NCBI RefSeq assembly: GCF_900240945.1
Contig: NZ_OESG01000013.1
Coordinates: 186,001 to 250,000, forward strand
From: Mycobacterium sp. 3519A
GTDB taxonomy: Bacteria; Actinomycetota; Actinomycetes; Mycobacteriales; Mycobacteriaceae
DNA length: 64,000 bases
Reading direction: 5' to 3'
The notes under the pieces were generated by a model. The model did no database searches and was not told the DNA's origin. It saw only the letters and a list, made by a program, of their open reading frames with translations. Shown here piece by piece: positions 50,640-61,107 of the stretch (its first letter is position 1; each line of letters opens with the position of its first letter). The position numbers and the translations under genes were made by a program.

Positions 50640-52040
50640 ATGGAACGGCTGAGTGGACTTGACGCCAGCTTTCTGTACGTCGAGTCGCGCAACGTGCCGT
50701 TGCACGTCTGCTCGGTGGTCGAACTGGACACGACCACGATTCCCGGCGGCTACCGCTTCGATCGATTCGTCAACGACCTGGCCGCGCGAATCCAGGCGTT
50801 GCCGGAACTGCGGGTCAAACTGGTCGACAGTCAGTTGAACCTCGATCACCCGGTCTGGGTGGAGGACGACGACTTCGACGTCTCGCGGCACGTGCACCGG
50901 ATCGGGTTGCCGTGGCCGGGCGGACGCGCCGAACTGGCCGAAGTGTGCGGACACATCGCCTCGGTGCCGCTGGATCGCGGCAAACCGGTGTGGGAGATGT
51001 GGGTGGTCGAGGGCGTCGCGGGCACCGACCCGCATCAGGGCGGCCCGCTGGCGTTGATGATCAAGGTCCATCACGCCGCGGTGGACGGCGTATCGGCGGC
51101 GAACCTGCTCAAACAACTGTGCACGCTGGAACCCGACGCGCCGCCGCCCGAACCGGTCGAAGGGCCGGGCGGGGCGTCGCTGGTGGAACTCGCTGCCGGG
51201 GGGTTGGTCAGATTCCTGTCGCGTTCTCTACAGATGGCCAGGGCGGTGCCCGCGGCGGTGTCGACCGTCGCTGATTCGGTCAACCGGGCCGTCAGCGGCA
51301 TGGCGATGGCCGCGCCGTTCAGCGCGCCGCGCACCGTATTCAACGACGAAGTGACGCCGGACCGCGTCATCGCCTTGGCGCAGTTGGACTTTGACGACGT
51401 CACCCGGGTCAAGACGCGATTCGGCGTCAAGGTCAACGACGTCGTGTTGGCGCTGTGCGCGGGCGCGTTGCGGGATTTCCTCATCGACAGGGGCGAGCTG
51501 CCGGAGAAGCCGCTGCTGGCGGTGGTGCCGATGTCGGTGCACGACAAATCGGACCGGCCGGGCCGCAACCACGTGTCCGGGATGTTCTGCAACCTGCACA
51601 CCGACATCGAGGACGCCGGCGAGCGGCTACATGCCATCGCCGAGGCGAACACCCGCGCCAAGGACCACAGTGCGGCGATCGGCCCGACGTTGGTGCACGA
51701 CGTCACCCAGGTCGTCGCGCGCGGCATGGTCAGCCTCGTGCTGGGCGTGATGGCGCGGACCCCGCTGCGCACCGCCCCGATCCACAACGTGGTGATCTCG
51801 AACGTCGCCGGGCCGCCGGCCAAGCTGTACGGCATGGGCGCCGAGATCAAGGGGCTGTACCCGTTCGGCCCGATCTTCCACGGGTCGGGGCTGAACATCA
51901 CCGTGATGTCGCTGGACGGCCAGCTCAACGTGGGCCTCATCTCCTGCAGGCGGATGGTCGACGACCTGTGGCCGCTGGCGGACCGGTTCGAGGCGCAACT
52001 CGACGAGCTGTTGGGCTGCGGCGCCCGCCCGCTGGTCTGA
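50640..52040 (+). CDS. Wax ester synthase/acyl-CoA:diacylglycerol acyltransferase
   Basis: A 466-residue WS/DGAT enzyme making triacylglycerol or wax esters at the membrane/lipid-droplet surface. The catalytic HHxxxDG motif is HHAAVDG (His144, His145, Asp149), and N-terminal MERLSGLDASFLYVES is typical. The C-terminal PLF-like region (NVVISNVAGPP and YPFGPIFHGSGLNITVMSLDG) is intact. Mycobacteria carry many paralogues; the specific acceptor cannot be assigned. Upstream SOUL gene is 30 bp away on the same strand. Confidence 0.93.
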   Translation: MERLSGLDASFLYVESRNVPLHVCSVVELDTTTIPGGYRFDRFVNDLAARIQALPELRVKLVDSQLNLDHPVWVEDDDFDVSRHVHRIGLPWPGGRAELAEVCGHIASVPLDRGKPVWEMWVVEGVAGTDPHQGGPLALMIKVHHAAVDGVSAANLLKQLCTLEPDAPPPEPVEGPGGASLVELAAGGLVRFLSRSLQMARAVPAAVSTVADSVNRAVSGMAMAAPFSAPRTVFNDEVTPDRVIALAQLDFDDVTRVKTRFGVKVNDVVLALCAGALRDFLIDRGELPEKPLLAVVPMSVHDKSDRPGRNHVSGMFCNLHTDIEDAGERLHAIAEANTRAKDHSAAIGPTLVHDVTQVVARGMVSLVLGVMARTPLRTAPIHNVVISNVAGPPAKLYGMGAEIKGLYPFGPIFHGSGLNITVMSLDGQLNVGLISCRRMVDDLWPLADRFEAQLDELLGCGARPLV

Positions 52041-52121
52041 GGTGCGCGTTTTGGCCTGCCGGCAACTTCTCGTCGCTAGGCTCCTGAACTGACAGGGTCA
52101 TCACAGGATCGGGGGATCGGC

Positions 52122-52580
52122 ATGTACAGGCGTGAGACCACTGAGGCCAGGCAAGCCCGCGAGCAACAGCATGAAGAGGACGCCCGACGGCTCAAGGAGC
52201 TACCGGCGTTCTCGAAGTTCTCCGACGACGACCTGAGGCGGATCGCGCGTGCCACCCACCGCACCTCGACATCGGGGCCGTGGCCGCTGATCCGCGAGCA
52301 GACGGTGTCGGATGCCTGTTACATCCTGCTCAGCGGGGAGGCCGGGGTGTACGTGGGCCAGGAACGCATCGCGGTGGTGGGTCCGGGTGAGGTGATCGGC
52401 GAGTCGGCGCTGCGGCACGGGAAACTGCGCAACGCGACGGTGACGACGACCGGCCGGGCCGAAGTGCTGCACATCGCGCGTGACGACCTGCGGCGCCTGC
52501 TCGACGAGGTGCCTGCCCTGCGCCAGATGATGGACGAGACGGTCTCGCGGCACGTACCCAGAGCGGCAACAGAGGACTGA
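52122..52580 (+). CDS. Cyclic-nucleotide-binding domain protein
   Basis: A 152-residue protein of a helical N-terminus (ETTEARQAREQQHEEDARRL) followed by a single cNMP-binding barrel: LPAFSKFSDDDLRRIARATH, LIREQTVSDACYILLSG, and the phosphate-binding loop GEVIGESALRHGKLRNATVTT. The loop lacks the classic RxA spacing only slightly. No DNA-binding domain is present, so it may act through a partner protein. Likely cAMP-responsive, but unproven. Confidence 0.88.
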   Translation: MYRRETTEARQAREQQHEEDARRLKELPAFSKFSDDDLRRIARATHRTSTSGPWPLIREQTVSDACYILLSGEAGVYVGQERIAVVGPGEVIGESALRHGKLRNATVTTTGRAEVLHIARDDLRRLLDEVPALRQMMDETVSRHVPRAATED

Positions 52581-52687
52581 CCGCAAACCAGCAAACTTGG
52601 AAGTTGCTGTGAAGGAATAATTTTCGGCGCGGGCGGGTTACCTACGCGCGTGCATGCCCAAGTCTCTGACACCTCGAAACTGATCTG

Positions 52688-54679
52688 ATGCGCCAGGGAC
52701 CCCTTGCCGGACGGTATCCGGCCGTGGCCGCGATGGTCACACTCGCATTGATTCCCTATTTAGCTTTGTCAGCGGCGCTCGACCCGTTGGTGCCGATCAT
52801 CTCCGCGCAGCTGCACATGTCCGCCCAGGAGATGAGCCTCAGTTCCGGGCTCGGTAACGCGGCGTATGCGGTGGGCACGGTGCTGGCGGTGCAGTTCGCG
52901 CAGCACCTGCCGCAGCGCAGGATGCTGCTGGCGTACGCGGTGGTGCTGGCGGTGGGGTCGGTGCTCGCGGCGGCCGCGCAGAACTCGACGATGTTCATCG
53001 GCGGCCATGTGCTGCAGGGGCTGGCCACCAGCATGCTGCTGATCGCCGCGGCGCCGCCGCTGACCATCGGCTTCCCGCGGGAGAAGCTGCGCAACACCGC
53101 GGTGATCATGAACATGTGTGTGTTCGGCGCGGTGGCGCTGGGCCCGTTCATCGGCGGTGTGCAGGCCGCGTCGCATGCGTGGCGGCCGCTGTTCTGGGTC
53201 GTCGCCGGGGTGGCCGTGCTGGCGCTGCTGATGGCGGCGTTGACGTTCGAGGACGCCCCGCCCGCCGATCTGGACGCACCGCGCGACCTGAAGGCGATCC
53301 TGTTGGCCGCCGTCGGCTGTACCGCCGCGTTCGTCGGCGCGGCACAGTTGACCACCCACCCGTTCAGCGATCCGGCGGCCAGCGTGCCGATGTTCGGCGG
53401 CCTGGTCTTGATCGTGGTGTTGATCGTCTACCAGTTCCGGGCCGCGCAACCGCTGCTGACCGTACGCACGATGATGACCAGCGCGATCCCGGTCGCGGGC
53501 GTGGGTGTCGCGTTGTTCGCGGCGGCGGCGTCGGTGGCGGCCACGGCGCTGACGGCCAACGTGTTGATGCAGCACTTCAGCGCGGTGCAGGTGGGGCTGA
53601 TCTACCTGCCCGAGGTCGGCGGCGCGATCGTGATGGCGGTGGTGTTCGGCTACGTCATCACCCGCAAGGCGATGCATTACCTGCCGCTGGTCGGCATGGC
53701 GCTGCTGGCGGCAGGCATCGTGGTGTTCCGGTTCGCGCTGCCGGACCATGTGGGCCTGGCGTTGGTCGGTTCGTTGTTGACGGGGCTGGCGCTGGGCGCG
53801 ACCGTCGCGCCCGCGTTGTTCGTGGCGGGCTTCTCGTTGCAGTCGGCGAGCCTGCAACGGGGGTTCGCGATCATCGAACTGCTGCGCGCGGTGGCGGCGT
53901 TCATGGTGGCGCCGATCCTCGCCCACGTCGCAGGCGCGATGTCGGGCGATCTGAATGTGGGCACGGGTGTGACGCTGTGGATCGGGCTCGGGTTGGCGAT
54001 CGGCGGCGCGATCTTCGGGGTGGCGATCTACGCGCTCAGCGGGGCCAGGCCGCAAGACCCCGACCTGGACGAGTTCCTCGACGGCGATTCACCCGCGTGG
54101 TACTCGCCGCCGTTGTTGGCGCGGTTGCGCGGTGTGCCGGTCGCGCCGCCCGCGCCTGCCGAACGGGTGACGGCGCCGGTGCAATGGCACGAGTCGCAAC
54201 CGGTGGTGTTCGCCTACGACGGAACCCGCCTGGCGGACAAGGCAATTCGATACGCCGCGGGTCAGCTCGAGCCGGGCCGATGCGCGTTGGTGGTGTGCGT
54301 GTGGCAGCCGGCCGATGTGGGCTTCACGCCGACCGACGCCAAGCACTTCGACGCCGATCAGGCCGGCGAGGTGCGGCGTGCGGCGGAAAGGACCGCCGCG
54401 CACGGGGCGTCATTGGCCGAGGCCGCCGGGTTCCACGCGACGAGCATGGCGGTGGAGGCGGCGCCGACGTGGAAGGGCATCGTGCGCACCGCGACCGAAC
54501 ATGACGCGAGCCTGATCGTGCTCGCCCCGCACCGCCGCAGCGGGCTGCTCGGTTTGGTGCAGGGCAGCGTCACGGGCGCGGTGATCGCGCACTCCGACAT
54601 TCCGGTGATGGTGGTGCCGGAGAGCGCGACGCCGGCGTATGTCGCGGATTCCGCCTTGGAGCAGGCGGCGTCGCGCTAG
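52688..54679 (+). CDS. MFS transporter fused to a universal stress protein domain
   Basis: A 663-residue fusion. Residues 1-450 are a 14-helix MFS exporter (LIPYLALSAALDPLVPIISAQLHMS, IGGHVLQGLATSMLLIAAAPPLTIG). A linker (residues 450-500) leads to a cytoplasmic UspA domain: VVFAYDGTRLADKAIRYAA, SLIVLAPHRRSGLLGLVQGSVTGAVIAHSDIPVMVVPE, which carries the G-x2-G-x9-G(S/T) ATP-binding motif. The fusion suggests ATP- or stress-state control of export. Substrate unknown. The promoter region 52581-52687 contains an A/T-rich stretch (GGAATAATTTTCGG) without a clear consensus. Confidence 0.88.
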   Translation: MRQGPLAGRYPAVAAMVTLALIPYLALSAALDPLVPIISAQLHMSAQEMSLSSGLGNAAYAVGTVLAVQFAQHLPQRRMLLAYAVVLAVGSVLAAAAQNSTMFIGGHVLQGLATSMLLIAAAPPLTIGFPREKLRNTAVIMNMCVFGAVALGPFIGGVQAASHAWRPLFWVVAGVAVLALLMAALTFEDAPPADLDAPRDLKAILLAAVGCTAAFVGAAQLTTHPFSDPAASVPMFGGLVLIVVLIVYQFRAAQPLLTVRTMMTSAIPVAGVGVALFAAAASVAATALTANVLMQHFSAVQVGLIYLPEVGGAIVMAVVFGYVITRKAMHYLPLVGMALLAAGIVVFRFALPDHVGLALVGSLLTGLALGATVAPALFVAGFSLQSASLQRGFAIIELLRAVAAFMVAPILAHVAGAMSGDLNVGTGVTLWIGLGLAIGGAIFGVAIYALSGARPQDPDLDEFLDGDSPAWYSPPLLARLRGVPVAPPAPAERVTAPVQWHESQPVVFAYDGTRLADKAIRYAAGQLEPGRCALVVCVWQPADVGFTPTDAKHFDADQAGEVRRAAERTAAHGASLAEAAGFHATSMAVEAAPTWKGIVRTATEHDASLIVLAPHRRSGLLGLVQGSVTGAVIAHSDIPVMVVPESATPAYVADSALEQAASR

Positions 54680-54688
54680 CTTTTGCGC

Positions 54689-54745
54689 CGAAACGGCATT
54701 CCAGCACGCTTCTTCTCGAACTTTGCGTGCTGGAATGCCGTTTCG
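54689..54745. terminator. 21-bp perfect-stem hairpin between convergent genes
   Basis: The arm CGAAACGGCATTCCAGCACG plus one C, and its exact complement, enclose a 15-nt loop. It separates the convergent MFS-USP and aminotransferase genes and could terminate both. No T-tract is present. Confidence 0.7.
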
Positions 54746-54757
54746 CGGCGACGCAGG

Positions 54758-56134
54758 TTAGAGCCCGCGGCCCACTTCGTCGAGCACAACGCGCAACGCC
54801 TCGTAGATGGCGTCGAACTCCTGCTGACCGCTGATCAGCGGCGGCGCCACCTGCACGACTGGGTCGCCGCGGTTGTCGGCGCGGCAGTACAGCCCGGCGT
54901 CGAGCAGTTTCGTGGTGATCGTCGGGAGCAGCTTTCCGCACTCGTCGTTGGTGAAGGTTTCCTTGGTCGCCTGATCCTTGACCAGTTCGATGCCGTAGAA
55001 GAAGCCCTCGCCGCGGACGTCGCCGACGATCGGCAGGCTCAACAGCTTCTCCAGCGTCGCGCGGAACGCGGGCGCGGCTTCCTTGACGTGGTCGGTGATG
55101 CCCTCGCGGTCGAAGATGTCGAGGTTGGCCAACGCCACTGCCGCCGACACCGGATGCCCGCCGAAGGTGTAGCCGTGGGCGAAGGTGGTCTTACCGTCGT
55201 TGAACGGTTCGAACAGCCGGTCGGAGGCGATCATCGCGCCGATCGGCGAGTACCCCGACGTCAAACCCTTTGCGCACGTGATCATGTCGGGCACGTAGCC
55301 GAAGTCGTCGCAGGCGAACATCGAGCCGATGCGGCCGTAGGCGCAGATCCCCTCGTCGGAGACCAGCAACACGTCGTCCTCGTCGCAGATCTCGCGGCCC
55401 CGCTCGAAGTACCCCGGGGGCGGCGGAATGGACCCGCCTGCGTTCTGTACGGGTTCGAGGAACACCGCGGCGACGGTGTCGGGGCCCTCGAACTCGATGG
55501 CCTCGGCGATGCGGTCGGCGCAGTACTGCCCAAATGCTTTGATGTCGTGGGCATATGGCTCGGGTGCGCGGTAGAAGTTGGTGTTCGGTGCGCGGAACCC
55601 GCCCGGTGTCAGCGGCTCGAATTGCTGTTTGAAGGCGGGTAGGCCGGTGATGGCCAGCGCGCCCTGCGGGGTGCCGTGGTAGGCGATGGATCGCGAAATC
55701 ACCTTGTGCTTACCGGGTTTGCCGGTGAGCTTGAAGTAGTTCTTCGCCAGCTTCCACGCCGACTCGACGGCCTCGCCGCCGCCGGTGGTGAAGAACACCC
55801 GGTTCAAATCGCCTGGCGCGTAATTGGCGACGCGCTCGGACAGTTCGATCGCGCTGGGCGTGCCGTACGACCACAGCGGGAAGAACGCCAGCGTCTCGGC
55901 CTGCTTGGCCGCAGCCTCGGCCAGTTCCTTGCGGCCGTGGCCGACCTGGACGACGAAAAGGCCGGACAGGCCGTCGAGAAACTGCCTGCCCTTGTCGTCC
56001 CAGATGTGTACGCCCTCACCGCGAGTGATGATCGGCGGTGTGATGCCCTCACCGTGCTTCGCGAAGTGGCCCCACAGATGGCGGTTGGCCTTGGCGGCGA
56101 GGTCGGTGGTGCCATTGAGAACGGTCTGTGTCAT
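54758..56134 (-). CDS. Class III omega-amino acid aminotransferase
   Basis: A 458-residue PLP aminotransferase. Lys289 in MITCAKGLTSGYSPIG binds PLP; Asp260 in LLVSDEG pairs with the pyridine nitrogen; TTGGGEAVESAWKLAKNYF forms the phosphate cup. Relatives transfer the amino group of beta-alanine, GABA or similar omega-amino acids to pyruvate or 2-oxoglutarate, leaving a semialdehyde. The start is 11 nt from the MmsA stop, so these are one operon, and the semialdehyde is the probable shared intermediate. Divergent control by PucR is likely. Confidence 0.9.
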   Translation of the reverse strand: MTQTVLNGTTDLAAKANRHLWGHFAKHGEGITPPIITRGEGVHIWDDKGRQFLDGLSGLFVVQVGHGRKELAEAAAKQAETLAFFPLWSYGTPSAIELSERVANYAPGDLNRVFFTTGGGEAVESAWKLAKNYFKLTGKPGKHKVISRSIAYHGTPQGALAITGLPAFKQQFEPLTPGGFRAPNTNFYRAPEPYAHDIKAFGQYCADRIAEAIEFEGPDTVAAVFLEPVQNAGGSIPPPPGYFERGREICDEDDVLLVSDEGICAYGRIGSMFACDDFGYVPDMITCAKGLTSGYSPIGAMIASDRLFEPFNDGKTTFAHGYTFGGHPVSAAVALANLDIFDREGITDHVKEAAPAFRATLEKLLSLPIVGDVRGEGFFYGIELVKDQATKETFTNDECGKLLPTITTKLLDAGLYCRADNRGDPVVQVAPPLISGQQEFDAIYEALRVVLDEVGRGL

Positions 56135-56145
56135 CGGATACCAAT

Positions 56146-57654
<1,509 letters not shown>

Positions 57655-57701
57655 CAGGCTGGGAATGGGGAGTGCAGATTGTCAACGGAATACGCTTGGC
57701 C

Positions 57702-57716
57702 TTTACACTGTGTAAA
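57702..57716. promoter_or_regulatory. Palindrome spanning the pucR start, probable operator and leaderless promoter
   Basis: TTTACACTGTGTAAA is a perfect inverted repeat with a central T, whose last base is the A of the pucR ATG. TACACT inside it sits 6 nt before that ATG, the usual position of a -10 box for a leaderless transcript. A regulator bound here would directly block pucR transcription and lies about 50 bp from the divergent mmsA start. Confidence 0.7.
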
Positions 57717-59299
57717 TGCCGTTGACCGTGGCGGACGTCGTGAGTTTGCCCGTCATCCAGGCGGGCCGGCCCGAGGTGCTCAGCAAGTGCCGATGGGACG
57801 AGCAGATCCGCTGGGTGCATGTCAGCGATGTGGCGGACCTGTCGGGGCTGCTGCAGGGCGGCGAACTGGTGTTGACCACCGGCATCGCGTTGCGCAGATC
57901 CCCGGCGCGGTACCTGCGCCGCATCGCCGACGGCGGCGCGCTCGGGGTCATTGCCGAACTGGACGCGCCTTTGCCGAAGACGGCGGCGGCAGCGGCGGCG
58001 AGCGTCAACGTCGCGTTGGTGGTGCTGCACCGTGAGATCAAGTTCGTCGAGGTGACCGAGGCGGTGCATCGGCGGATCGTGGCCGAGCAGTTCGACGCGG
58101 TCGCGTTCGACCGCCGGGTGCACGCCACGTTCACCGACCTGAGCATGAAGCGGGTGTCGACGCCGGGCATCGTGACCGCCGCTGCGCGCATTCTCGACGA
58201 GCCGGTGGTGCTGGAAGACCTTGCGCACCAAGCACTTGCGGTGGCGCCGGGGCCGGAGACCACTGCAGCGTTGCTCGATGACTGGGAGTACCGGTCGCGG
58301 CGGGTGTCGGCTGAACGGGATGGCTGGGCGATGAGTCCGGTCGGCCCGCGCGGTGAGGAGTGGGGACGGCTGGTGGTGCCGCGACCGCCTGCGGATGCGT
58401 CGCGCGCCAAGATGGTGCTCGAGCGTGCGGCGGCGGCACTGGCGTTGAACCGGATGATCGAGCGGGACCGGTCCGGGTTACATCAGCAGGCACAGAGCGG
58501 GCTGATCGACGACGTCGTGCGCGGTCGGGTCAGCGACGAACGTGAAATCGCAGCGCGGGCATACGGATTGGGGCTGCGGAAGACGGCCCGCTATCACCCG
58601 GTGGTGGTGCGCACGGAGGACGCGTCGACGGGTTCGGACCCGGTTGCGGGCCAGCGGCGCAATGTCAGGCTGTTGGATGCGGTGGCGCACACGGTGAATG
58701 CGTCGGGGCACACGGGGTTGTTCACGATTCGCGGTGACGGTGAGATCGGCGCGGTGGTGGCGTTGAGCGCGACCCGGGACAAGGCGTGGACTGCGTTGGG
58801 GTTACACGTCGCGCGGGAAGTGGCACGGGTGGACGGCGGACAGCGGTCGGTGCTTGCGGTGGGGGAGTCGTCGGGTTCGATCGCCGACGCGATCGTGGGC
58901 ATCGCCGACGCGGCGCATGTGGCGGAGGCGGCGTTGGCGATGGGTGGTGAGCGGCGGCCGTTCTACCGCACCTCCGATGTGCGGTTACGGGGTCTGATCT
59001 CGCTGCTGCAGGACGACCCGCGAGTGCAGGCGTTCGCCGAAACCGAACTCAAAGCGCTGTTGACGGCCGAGAACACCGGCAGTCCAACGGATTTCAAGGT
59101 CCTGCGGGAGTATCTGCGGTTGGGCGGGAACAAGGTGGCGCTGGCAGCAGAGCTCGGCATCAGCAGGCCTGCGCTGTACAAGCGGCTATCGGCCATCGAG
59201 GAGAAACTGGGCGTCGACCTCGCCGACGCGGAATCGATGGCGTCGCTGCATGTCGCCATGCTGGTGCTCGACGTGCGTCGAAGGGTCACACCGTCGTAG
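57716..59299 (+). CDS. PucR family transcriptional regulator
   Basis: A 527-residue regulator. N-terminal PucR domain: MPLTVADVVSLPVIQAG, WVHVSDVADLSGLLQGGELVLTTG. A central GGDEF-like/CdaR segment is followed by the C-terminal helix-turn-helix (LRLGGNKVALAAELGISRPALYKRL, about residues 470-495). PucR proteins control nitrogen and amino-acid catabolism and commonly activate a divergent operon, here mmsA-aminotransferase. Probably leaderless (ATG at the expected transcript start) and autoregulated through the overlapping palindrome. The 3' end overlaps the convergent TetR gene by 14 nt. Confidence 0.92.
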   Translation: MPLTVADVVSLPVIQAGRPEVLSKCRWDEQIRWVHVSDVADLSGLLQGGELVLTTGIALRRSPARYLRRIADGGALGVIAELDAPLPKTAAAAAASVNVALVVLHREIKFVEVTEAVHRRIVAEQFDAVAFDRRVHATFTDLSMKRVSTPGIVTAAARILDEPVVLEDLAHQALAVAPGPETTAALLDDWEYRSRRVSAERDGWAMSPVGPRGEEWGRLVVPRPPADASRAKMVLERAAAALALNRMIERDRSGLHQQAQSGLIDDVVRGRVSDEREIAARAYGLGLRKTARYHPVVVRTEDASTGSDPVAGQRRNVRLLDAVAHTVNASGHTGLFTIRGDGEIGAVVALSATRDKAWTALGLHVAREVARVDGGQRSVLAVGESSGSIADAIVGIADAAHVAEAALAMGGERRPFYRTSDVRLRGLISLLQDDPRVQAFAETELKALLTAENTGSPTDFKVLREYLRLGGNKVALAAELGISRPALYKRLSAIEEKLGVDLADAESMASLHVAMLVLDVRRRVTPS

Positions 59300-59897
59300 G
59301 AAGCGTCGCGCCGGTGGCCAATTCGGCGTACTCGCGCATCAACCGCAAAGCGGTGTCGCGGCTCATCTCGGGATCGCGCGCCACGATCCGGTAGCCGAGG
59401 TAGTCCTCCATCGACATCAACGTCATCGCGACGTCGCGGGCCGGGCTGCGCAGCGAGAATTCGCCTGCCTTCTGCCCCGCGCTCAGGATGCGGGTGTACA
59501 GCTTCACCTGCCGGTGGTAGATGTGCTGGACGTCGCGACGCTGGTCGAGTTCGAAACCGGCCGCCAGCACCGCACGCCAAATCGCCCGCCACTCAGCGTC
59601 TTCCGGGCCGGTGGGGAGTCCGGCGGCGATGGTCAACGCCAGTTGCTCGCGCACGTCGTCGGTGTGCTTGACCACCGCGAGGCGCTCGTCGTAGAAGCGG
59701 ACATCCGAACGCTGGGCCAGCTCCGAGAGAAGCTGGTGCATGTCCTTGAAGTAGTAGCGCACCGCGTTGGCGGTCAGGCCCAGTTCGGCGGCCACGTCGG
59801 TGACCCGCAGGCTGGCCAGGTCGTGGCGTTCGATCAGGCCGATGGCCGCGTCGAGGATCTCGGTGCGCCTTTGCGCTTGCCGGTTCGGTCGTGCCAC
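59286..59897 (-). CDS. TetR family transcriptional regulator
   Basis: A 203-residue TetR repressor. HTH domain residues 1-55: RRTEILDAAIGLIERHDLASLRVTDVAAELGLTANAVRYYFKDM. The ligand-binding C-terminal half (DVRFYDERLAVVKHTDDVREQL, HIYHRQVKLYTRIL, MSMEDYLGYRIV) is helical. It is divergent from the P1 peptidase-permease operon, which is its likely target, through the inverted repeat at 59956-59972. The inducing ligand is unknown, possibly the peptidase substrate or product. Confidence 0.9.
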   Translation of the reverse strand: MARPNRQAQRRTEILDAAIGLIERHDLASLRVTDVAAELGLTANAVRYYFKDMHQLLSELAQRSDVRFYDERLAVVKHTDDVREQLALTIAAGLPTGPEDAEWRAIWRAVLAAGFELDQRRDVQHIYHRQVKLYTRILSAGQKAGEFSLRSPARDVAMTLMSMEDYLGYRIVARDPEMSRDTALRLMREYAELATGATLPTTV

Positions 59898-59955
59898 GGT
59901 CCCATGATCCCCTTTTTGCCGATTCTCTTGCGCAACCCACCGCCGAGGTGCATTC

Positions 59956-59972
59956 TTTTCCGCTAAGGAAAA
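59956..59972. promoter_or_regulatory. Inverted repeat, candidate TetR operator
   Basis: TTTTCC-GCTAA-GGAAAA lies between the divergent TetR and P1 peptidase genes, 33 bp before the peptidase ATG. Its A/T-rich arms stand out in GC-rich DNA. TetR binding is inferred from position. Confidence 0.55.
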
Positions 59973-60004
59973 AAACTATCACCACGGACTTCGCGGGAGA
60001 GTGC

Positions 60005-61099
60005 ATGCGAGCCAGAGACCTCGGCATCGTGGTGGGCCAGCATCCGACTGGCCCCGATAACGCGATCACCGATGTCGCCGGTGTCCGCGTCGGCCACGTC
60101 ACTGTCACCGACTCAGAGGCGGTGAACACCGGTGTGACGGTCGTGGTGCCGCATCCCCGCATCTGGACCGAACCGGTGTTCGCGGGCGCGCATCGACTCA
60201 ATGGCAGCGGCGAGATGACCGGACTGGAATGGATCCGCGAGTCCGGCGAACTCACCACCGCGATCGGGTTGACCAACACCCACAGCGTCGGAGTGGTGCG
60301 CGACGCGCTGGTCGCGGCGCAGGTACGCGAGCGTGGCGAGGGCCTCTACTGGTCGCTGCCCGTCGTCGGCGAAACCTACGACGGAGTGCTCAACGACATC
60401 AACGGCCACCATGTGCGGGCCGAGCATGTGGACGACGCACTGGCGCGCGCGGACGCCGGACCCGTCGAGGAGGGCAACGTCGGCGGCGGAACGGGGATGA
60501 TCTGCCACGGATTCAAGGGCGGCATCGGCAGCTCCTCGCGGGTTACCGAGACCGCGACGGGACAGTACACCGTCGGAGTTCTGGTGCAGGCCAATCACGG
60601 TCGCCGCGAGCGGCTGCGGGTGAACGGTGTCTCGGTCGGTGAACTCATGGACGATGTGCCGACGCCGGACATCTCGACGCGCTACGAAGCCGGTTCGGGA
60701 TCGATCATCGCGATCGTGGCCACCGACGCGCCGCTGCTGCCGCATCAATGTGCGCGGCTGGCGCAACGCGCCGCCCTCGGTGTCGCCCGGATGGGCGGGG
60801 CGGGTGAGCAGTACAGCGGCGACCTGATGCTGGCTTTCGCGACGGGCAACCGCGGAATCCCGCCGTACGCGTGGGACGAGGATCCCGACGCGGGACAGCC
60901 GGAGATCCCGCTGAAAATGGTTGCCCCGCAGTTGATGACACGCCTGTTCGACCTGACGATCGAGGCGACCGAAGAGGCCATCCTCAACGCGTTGGTGGCG
61001 GCCGACACGCTGACCGGACGTAATGGCACCACTGTGCGCGCCATCGACCACGCCAAGCTTCGCGAGGTGCTCGGCACCAAGGAACCCGTCCACAACTAG
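60005..61099 (+). CDS. P1 family (DmpA-type) self-processing aminopeptidase
   Basis: A 364-residue Ntn-fold peptidase of family S58/P1, from ATG 60005 with GGGAGAG upstream. NAITDVAGVRVGHVTV is the diagnostic N-terminal motif. The self-cleavage site is Gly232-Ser233 in SGSIIAIVATDAPLLPHQ, where Ser becomes the beta-subunit nucleophile. GGTGMICHGFKGGIGSSSRV and AFATGNRGI complete the site. Relatives release N-terminal D- or beta-amino acids from peptides. It is 8 nt upstream of an APC permease, suggesting uptake and hydrolysis of one substrate class. Confidence 0.9.
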   Translation: MRARDLGIVVGQHPTGPDNAITDVAGVRVGHVTVTDSEAVNTGVTVVVPHPRIWTEPVFAGAHRLNGSGEMTGLEWIRESGELTTAIGLTNTHSVGVVRDALVAAQVRERGEGLYWSLPVVGETYDGVLNDINGHHVRAEHVDDALARADAGPVEEGNVGGGTGMICHGFKGGIGSSSRVTETATGQYTVGVLVQANHGRRERLRVNGVSVGELMDDVPTPDISTRYEAGSGSIIAIVATDAPLLPHQCARLAQRAALGVARMGGAGEQYSGDLMLAFATGNRGIPPYAWDEDPDAGQPEIPLKMVAPQLMTRLFDLTIEATEEAILNALVAADTLTGRNGTTVRAIDHAKLREVLGTKEPVHN

Positions 61100-61107
61100 G
61101 AGGACCC

